Shown: positions 7,174 through 10,914 of the stretch, one piece after another
How the letters are laid out: every line of letters begins with the position of its first letter
Numbering within the stretch: position 1 is the stretch's first letter
Assembly: GCA_035691285.1 (NCBI GenBank)
Contig: DASSJI010000299.1
Coordinates: 1-10,914 of the forward strand
Source: DATFEN01 sp035691285
GTDB taxonomy: Bacteria; Acidobacteriota; Vicinamibacteria; Fen-336
Length of the DNA stretch: 10,914 nt
Reading direction: 5' to 3'
Notes under the pieces: model-generated
What the model was told of the DNA's origin: nothing
The model's database searches: none
The model's input: only the letters and a program-made list of their open reading frames with translations
Translations under genes and position numbers: made by a program

Positions 7174-8292
7174 ATGGCCAAGCGGCGCTACGAGCTGGAC
7201 AGCCGGGTCTTCACGATCTTCTTCCTCGTCGCCATTCCCTTCGTCGTCTTCGGCTCCTTCCTCGTCATCAGCATGGTCCGAGGCCGGCTGGAGAGCGCCC
7301 TCGGAGCCAGCTTCGAGCAGCAGGCGATCGGCACCAAGCTGCAGCTCGAGCGTTACGTGGGCGAGCAGATCGTCCACCTCCGCATCCTCGCCAACGATCC
7401 CCTGGTGCGGGGGGCGACGATGCCGCGCGCAACGCCGTCCGCCGAGCTCGGCCGAATGGAGGCGGCCTGGGCCAAGGGCGAGGATCCCGGCGCCCTCGCG
7501 TCCCTGCTCCAGTCCCCGCTCGCGAGCCACCTGCGCGACCAGGTCCGCCTCCGACCGGCTCTCCGGCTGGTCCAGGTCGCGGACGCGGGCGGACGCCTCG
7601 TCGCCAGCTCGAGCCGCGCCGGACGCCTGCAGAACGCCGAAGCCTCCTGGTTCCGGGCGGTCGCCGCCCAGGAGGCGGAGGAGGCCTTCGTCGGCGACAT
7701 TCGGACCCACCCCAACAGCACCCTGCCGTTGCTGGAGGTCGCCTACCCCGTCGTCGATCCCCAGAAGGGCTTCGTCGGCGGCGTGCGGGCCCTGCTGGAC
7801 GCAGGCGATCTGTACGGCGTCCTCGGGCCGGTGCGGGTCGGCCGGACCGGCCACGCGGTGCTCGTCCGGGCGACCGACGGCGTGATCCTCGCGTCGGACG
7901 ACGGCCGCGCCGTCCTCCAGTCGGTGTTCCCCGGCTTCGAGTCGGTCCAGAACGCCATCGAGCGTGAGCGACGGGGCTACTGGACGATCCCCGCGATCCG
8001 GAAGGAGGGCGCACTGGTCGAGCCTGCGCGCGTGGTCGGCTTCTCTCCCGTGGACCAGGTGCCGGGCGTCCGCTGGCTGGTCGCCGTCGAGCAGGACGCC
8101 GCGGAGGCCACGGCCCCGGTCACCGACGTGACCCACTTCCTGTGGATCCACTTCCTGGGCGCCTTCGGCAGCGTCGTGCTGCTCGCCCTCTACTTCTCCT
8201 TCAAGCTGGAGCGGCCCGTGATCGAGGATGAGCTGCACCTGCACGAGGAGCACGTTCCGGTCGCGTTCCAGCGCACGGGGACCGAGGGTTAG
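7174..8292 (+). CDS. Two-TM membrane protein with a dCache-like periplasmic sensor domain and no output domain
   Basis: A 372-residue protein. A short basic cytoplasmic start is followed by TM1 at about 12-34 ('FTIFFLVAIPFVVFGSFLVI'), a large extracytoplasmic region (35-320), TM2 at about 322-343 ('FLWIHFLGAFGSVVLLALYF') and a charged cytoplasmic tail of about 29 residues. The middle looks like a double Cache (PAS-like) small-molecule sensor: 'ASWFRAVAAQ' and 'LLEVAYPVVD' with 'GFVGGVRALLD' in the membrane-distal half, 'TGHAVLVRATDGVILAS' in the proximal half. Such domains normally sit in chemoreceptors, histidine kinases or cyclic-di-GMP enzymes, yet no HAMP, kinase, GGDEF or methyl-accepting part is present; the frame ends at a TAG. 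GAGGAGG lies 4 nt before the ATG. It diverges from tRNA-Val and converges on arginase. It may be a stand-alone ligand-binding partner of another signalling protein. The specific function is unknown. Confidence 0.8.
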   Translation: MAKRRYELDSRVFTIFFLVAIPFVVFGSFLVISMVRGRLESALGASFEQQAIGTKLQLERYVGEQIVHLRILANDPLVRGATMPRATPSAELGRMEAAWAKGEDPGALASLLQSPLASHLRDQVRLRPALRLVQVADAGGRLVASSSRAGRLQNAEASWFRAVAAQEAEEAFVGDIRTHPNSTLPLLEVAYPVVDPQKGFVGGVRALLDAGDLYGVLGPVRVGRTGHAVLVRATDGVILASDDGRAVLQSVFPGFESVQNAIERERRGYWTIPAIRKEGALVEPARVVGFSPVDQVPGVRWLVAVEQDAAEATAPVTDVTHFLWIHFLGAFGSVVLLALYFSFKLERPVIEDELHLHEEHVPVAFQRTGTEG

Positions 8293-9203
8293 AGGATCTT
8301 CTTCCCCAGCAGCGAGCACAGGAGCTCGACGCCGAGGTTGGCCGTGCCGTTGCGGTGGTCGAGGATCGGGTTCGCCTCGACGAGCTCCGCGGAGAGCACC
8401 TTGCCGGTGTCCGCCAGCATCTCCATGGCGAGGTGCGCCTCGCGGAACGAGAGGCCGCCCGGGCAGGGCGTGCCCACGCCGGGGGCGTAGTCGGGGTCCA
8501 TGGCGTCGAGGTCGAAGCTCACGTGGATCCCGGCGGTGCCCGCGCTCGCCCGGGCGATGGCCTCCTCCATCACGGCGCGCATCCCGCGCTCGTCGATGTC
8601 GCGCATCGTGAAGGCGCCCAGGCCCGTGGCGCGGACGTTGGCCCGCTCGGGCTGGTCCACGTCGCGGAGCCCGACCGCCGCGGCCCGCGCGCCGTCCACC
8701 ATCGGCCCCCCGCCGCCGAGGCCCACGAGCTCCGGCGCGCCCAGGCCCAGCGCGACGGCCAGCGGCATGCCGTGGATGTTCCCGGTGGGCGAGGTCTCGG
8801 CCGTGTTGGAGTCGGCGTGGGCGTCGAACCAGATGAGCCCGATCTTCTGCTTCCGCTCGCCGTAGTGGCGCGAGAGGCCCGCGATCGTCCCCATCGCCAC
8901 CGAATGGTCGCCGCCGAGCACCACCGGCATGCGGCCCGCCTTCAGCACGGCGAGGACCGCGTCGCGGAGCGCCTCGCAGGTCTCCCTGATCTCCTTCAGG
9001 TACTTCAGGCGAGGATCGCCGGGGCTGCGCGTCTCACGGATCTGGACGTCCAGGTCCCCTGCGTCCCTCACGTCGTATCCGAGTCCCCGCAGCTTCTCGT
9101 CGATGTCCGCGACGCGGAACGCCGAGGGCCCCATGTCCACCCCGCGCCGGCCCGCCCCGAGGTCGAGGGGCACGCCGATCAGCGTCACCTGGCCCGGGCG
9201 CAT
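8289..9203 (-). CDS. rocF: Arginase
   Basis: Arginase hydrolyses L-arginine to ornithine and urea with a two-manganese centre in the cytoplasm. The 304 residues match the family length. They align end to end, from memory, with Bacillus-type arginase: 'IGVPLDLGAGRRGVDMGPSA' at the start, H100 in GGDHS, D127/H129/D131 in 'DAHADSN', 'TSPTGNIHGMPLA' with the conserved H144, D231/D233 in 'SFDLDAMDP', and 'ELVEANPILDHRN' with E276. These are the six metal ligands plus the catalytic His and Glu. The guanidino-family alternative, agmatinase, fits less well because the GRRGVDMGPSA and SPTGNIHG segments are arginase-like. The ATG at 9203 gives the usual N-terminus but has no Shine-Dalgarno; a promoter-like pair close upstream may make it leaderless. 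Its stop overlaps the convergent gene's stop by 4 nt. No other arginine-catabolic gene is nearby. Confidence 0.93.
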   Translation of the reverse strand: MRPGQVTLIGVPLDLGAGRRGVDMGPSAFRVADIDEKLRGLGYDVRDAGDLDVQIRETRSPGDPRLKYLKEIRETCEALRDAVLAVLKAGRMPVVLGGDHSVAMGTIAGLSRHYGERKQKIGLIWFDAHADSNTAETSPTGNIHGMPLAVALGLGAPELVGLGGGGPMVDGARAAAVGLRDVDQPERANVRATGLGAFTMRDIDERGMRAVMEEAIARASAGTAGIHVSFDLDAMDPDYAPGVGTPCPGGLSFREAHLAMEMLADTGKVLSAELVEANPILDHRNGTANLGVELLCSLLGKKIL

Positions 9204-9211
9204 GGGCGGTG

Positions 9212-9240
9212 ATGCTACACCCGGCCCAAACGGCGGTCAC
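9212..9240 (-). promoter_or_regulatory. Possible leaderless promoter of arginase
   Basis: On the minus strand, GTGACC (9240-9235) and TAGCAT (9217-9212) are 17 nt apart and match 4/6 each of the -35 and -10 consensus. The -10 ends only 8 nt before the arginase ATG (9203), so transcription would begin at or next to the start codon. The missing Shine-Dalgarno agrees with a leaderless mRNA. Inference from spacing only. Confidence 0.35.
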
Positions 9241-9261
9241 GGCCGCGGTCCCCGGCGCTGG

Positions 9262-9270
9262 TGCTAGAAT
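9262..9270 (+). promoter_or_regulatory. Extended -10 promoter for fae
   Basis: TGC-TAGAAT (9262-9270) is an extended -10 element (TGN plus a 5/6 match to TATAAT). It predicts a start near 9277 and a leader of about 42 nt before the fae ATG. No consensus -35 lies 17 nt upstream, as is common for extended -10 promoters. It is the only AT-rich hexamer of this quality in the 9204-9318 gap. Confidence 0.5.
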
Positions 9271-9318
9271 CCCCGCTCGCGCGTTGAATCACGGGCCAAT
9301 CGAATCAGGGAGGGTGCC

Positions 9319-9831
9319 ATGGCAGCGGACTTCTTCATCGGCGAATCGCTGGTCGGCGAGGGGAACGAGGTCGCCCACATCGACCTCATCATCGGCTCCA
9401 AGAGCGGGCCGGCGGGACAGGCCTTCGTCAACGCCCTGTCGAACAACAAGGACGGCTTCACGTCGCTCCTGGCCGTGGTCACGCCAAACCTTCCGGCCAA
9501 GCCGGACACGCTGCTCTTCAACAAGGTCACGATCAAGGGGGCCAAGCAGGCCGTGCAGATGTTCGGGCCGGCGCAGGCCGCCGTCGCGCGCGCCGTGGTC
9601 GACTCCGTCAGCTCCGGCGTGATTCCCAAGGGCAAGGCCGACGACTACTGCATCCTGGTGGGCGTGTTCATCCACTGGGAGGCCCAGGACGACAAGAAGA
9701 TCTACAAGTACAACTACGAGGCCACGAAGCAGTCCATCGAGCGGGCCCTCAGCGGCAAGCCCGGCGTGGACGAAGTGCTGGCCGGCGCGAAGACCGCGAG
9801 CCATCCGTTCGCCGGCGGCGCCGACAAGTAG
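9319..9831 (+). CDS. fae: Formaldehyde-activating enzyme (5,6,7,8-tetrahydromethanopterin hydro-lyase)
   Basis: Fae joins formaldehyde to H4MPT to give methylene-H4MPT, the entry step of H4MPT-linked formaldehyde oxidation and detoxification in the cytoplasm. The 170 residues equal the family's normal length. The match to the methylobacterial enzyme runs along the whole chain: 'GESLVGEGNEVAHIDLIIGS' with the probable catalytic His at 20, 'NNKDGFTSLLAVVTPNLPAKP', 'FNKVTIKGAKQAVQMFGPAQ', 'ILVGVFIHWEAQDDKKIYKY' and 'NYEATKQSIERA'. GGGAGGG lies 4 nt before the ATG and an extended -10 promoter about 50 nt upstream. The gene is followed 55 nt later by an mtdB-like dehydrogenase that uses its product, which supports a true Fae over a Fae-like paralogue. 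No fused hexulose-phosphate synthase domain is present. Confidence 0.97.
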   Translation: MAADFFIGESLVGEGNEVAHIDLIIGSKSGPAGQAFVNALSNNKDGFTSLLAVVTPNLPAKPDTLLFNKVTIKGAKQAVQMFGPAQAAVARAVVDSVSSGVIPKGKADDYCILVGVFIHWEAQDDKKIYKYNYEATKQSIERALSGKPGVDEVLAGAKTASHPFAGGADK

Positions 9832-9836
9832 CTCCT

Positions 9837-9868
9837 CCCCGCCCGCCTCGCCGGCTCGGCCGGCGGGG
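9837..9868 (+). promoter_or_regulatory. Hairpin between fae and the mtd gene
   Basis: CCCCGCC (9837-9843) pairs perfectly with GGCGGGG (9862-9868). Inside it GCCG (9850-9853) can pair with CGGC (9857-9860). It begins 5 nt after the fae stop and no T tract follows. It may cap the 3' end of fae mRNA or reduce readthrough, giving more Fae than Mtd. In such GC-rich DNA chance pairing is also plausible. Confidence 0.35.
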
Positions 9869-9886
9869 CGCGCCGCCCCTCCCGGC

Positions 9887-10747
9887 ATGCGTCGCGTCCT
9901 CCTCCAGCTCGACCCCGACCGGCATCCGAGCGCGTTCGACCGCATCGTCGCGCTCGACGCCGGCGCCGAGGAGGTTTTGAGCTACGGAGCGGTCGAGGGC
10001 CCGGACGTGCAGGCCCTCGTCCACGGGGCGATCTTCACGCGCGGTCCCAAGGAGCTCCGGAACAGCGCGCTCTTCGTGGGCGGCTCGCGCCTCGCGGACG
10101 CCGAGAGCCTGCTCGCGGCCGCGAAGGCGGCCTTCTTCGGCCCGTTCCGGGTCTCCATCCTCTTCGACCCCAACGGCTGCAACACCACCGCAGCCGCCGC
10201 CGTGCTGAAGCTGGTGCGGGCCGCCGGAGGCGACGTCCGGGGCAAGCGCGCGGTCGTCCTGGCCGGCACGGGGCCGGTGGGCGCGCGGGCGGCCGGCCTG
10301 CTCGCGCGGCTCGGAGCCCAGGTCCGGATCACGTCACGGGACGCGGCCCGCGGCGCGTCGGTCGCCGACCGCATCGGGGCCCGTTTCGGAGGGCACGTCG
10401 AGCCCGTCACCGCGCGCGCTCCCGCCGAAGCCGGGGACGTCCTGGCCGACGTCGAGCTCGCGCTCGCGGCGGGGCCGGCCGGCGTCGCCCTCGCGCCGCG
10501 CCAGGCGTGGGCGGGGCGTGCAGGCCTCGTGGCGGTGGCCGACGCGAACGCGGTGCCGCCGGCAGGCGTCGAGGGCGTCGAGGCGCCGGACGACGGCGCC
10601 CTGCGGGACGGCGTCGCGACGTTCGGAGCCCTGGGCATCGGCGGGCTCAAGATGAAGGCCCACCGGGCCGCCGTGGCGCGCCTGTTCGAGCGCAACGACC
10701 TCGTGCTCGACGCGGAGGAGATCTACGACCTGACGGCGGCGCTCTGA
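9887..10747 (+). CDS. mtdB: NAD(P)-dependent methylene-H4MPT dehydrogenase, MtdA/MtdB family
   Basis: Oxidises methylene-H4MPT to methenyl-H4MPT, the step after Fae, reducing NAD(P)+. The 286 residues match the family size (about 288). The start MRRVLLQLDPDRHPSAFDR matches the known N-terminus, which fixes the ATG. The pterin/catalytic region holds 'GAIFTRGPKELRNSALFVGG' and 'FGPFRVSILFDPNGCNTTAA'. The Rossmann nucleotide-binding turn is 'VVLAGTGPVGARAAGL' at about 123-138, with R151 after strand beta-2 as a possible NADP phosphate contact. The C-terminal signature is 'FGALGIGGLKMKAHRA'. I choose MtdB over MtdA because fae adjoins it and no folate-pathway gene is in view, but the two cannot be told apart by eye. 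There is no Shine-Dalgarno in the GC-rich gap upstream. Its TGA overlaps the next ATG by 1 nt. Confidence 0.9.
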   Translation: MRRVLLQLDPDRHPSAFDRIVALDAGAEEVLSYGAVEGPDVQALVHGAIFTRGPKELRNSALFVGGSRLADAESLLAAAKAAFFGPFRVSILFDPNGCNTTAAAAVLKLVRAAGGDVRGKRAVVLAGTGPVGARAAGLLARLGAQVRITSRDAARGASVADRIGARFGGHVEPVTARAPAEAGDVLADVELALAAGPAGVALAPRQAWAGRAGLVAVADANAVPPAGVEGVEAPDDGALRDGVATFGALGIGGLKMKAHRAAVARLFERNDLVLDAEEIYDLTAAL

Positions 10748-10914
10748 TGCCGCGCGTCGTCGGCGTCGATCCGGGCACGCTCAGCTTCGACGTCTGCGGG
10801 CTAGAAGACGGCCACGTCTTCCTCGAGCGCAGCATCCCTGCGCGGGACGTCGCGGAGCGCACCGAGGCGCTGATCGACGCCCTGCTCGGAGCGGGACCCC
10901 TCGACCTCGTCGCT
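10747..10914 (+). CDS. Actin/kinase-fold (ASKHA) protein resembling DUF1464, C-terminus cut by window edge
   Basis: The first 56 codons of a gene whose ATG overlaps the mtd TGA (TGATG), so it is probably in the same operon. It begins MPRVVGVDPGTLSFDVCGLE. VGVDPGTxSFD is the phosphate-1 loop pattern (DxGT) of actin-like ATPases and sugar or acid kinases. The form 'IDPGTxSFDxxGL' recalls DUF1464, a conserved family of uncertain function known from archaea and some H4MPT-using bacteria. That attribution is from memory. Its place behind fae and mtd suggests a link to H4MPT chemistry or cofactor synthesis, where unassigned ATP-grasp and kinase-fold genes are common. The rest of the protein lies outside the window, so the family call is tentative; the coding call is firm because the frame stays open and the codon use resembles its neighbours. 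Confidence 0.6.
   Translation, partial: MPRVVGVDPGTLSFDVCGLEDGHVFLERSIPARDVAERTEALIDALLGAGPLDLVA

Noticed and set aside
6958..8319. A 453-codon minus-strand open frame opposite the Cache gene
   Set aside because: It overlaps the tRNA and arginase ends, shows no membrane or domain pattern, and the plus-strand gene has clear TM segments and a ribosome binding site.

Overview
The window is a very GC-rich stretch of bacterial chromosome from core-genome territory, with no phage, transposon, CRISPR or rRNA signal. The left two thirds is one long minus-strand translation and cell-division cluster. The right third carries a sensor-like membrane protein, an arginase and the start of a tetrahydromethanopterin (H4MPT) C1-carbon cluster. 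The GC content, the thrS-infC-rpmI-rplT-pheS-pheT-zapB-zapA order and the Fae/Mtd genes suggest an uncultivated soil or sediment bacterium. Methylomirabilota/Rokubacteria, Binatota or Acidobacteriota are reasonable guesses, but the sequence read by eye cannot settle this.

Layout, minus strand, in order of transcription. A consensus-like promoter (7026-6998) drives tRNA-Val(GAC) (6978-6904). Then come thrS (6849-5014), infC (5017-4451), rpmI (4454-4242), rplT (4136-3780), pheS (3761-2682), pheT (2685-658), a ZapB-like coiled coil (655-368) and zapA (264 to the window edge). Three junctions overlap by 4 nt: thrS/infC, infC/rpmI and pheS/pheT. pheT and zapB are 2 nt apart, so much of the cluster is probably translationally coupled.

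Plus and mixed strands on the right. A two-TM dCache-type protein with no output domain (7174-8292, +) runs tail to tail into arginase (9203-8289, -), with a 4-nt overlap of coding ends. A short divergent control region (9204-9318) then leads into fae (9319-9831, +), an mtdB-like dehydrogenase (9887-10747, +) and the start of an actin/kinase-fold gene resembling DUF1464 (10747 to the window end). Fae condenses formaldehyde with H4MPT, and Mtd oxidises the methylene-H4MPT formed.

Most noteworthy points: (1) infC almost certainly starts at an ATA codon, behind a perfect Shine-Dalgarno and overlapping the thrS stop. (2) ThrRS has no TGS domain; an in-frame stop directly before its ATG shows this. 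(3) PheT lacks the tRNA-binding OB-fold (B2/EMAP) domain, so two synthetases of the same cluster have lost accessory domains. (4) tRNA-Val heads the thrS cluster from a strong promoter. I see no clear new defence or mobile system. No gene-free stretch exceeds 300 nt; the longest, 6979-7173, holds the tRNA promoter and several inverted repeats.
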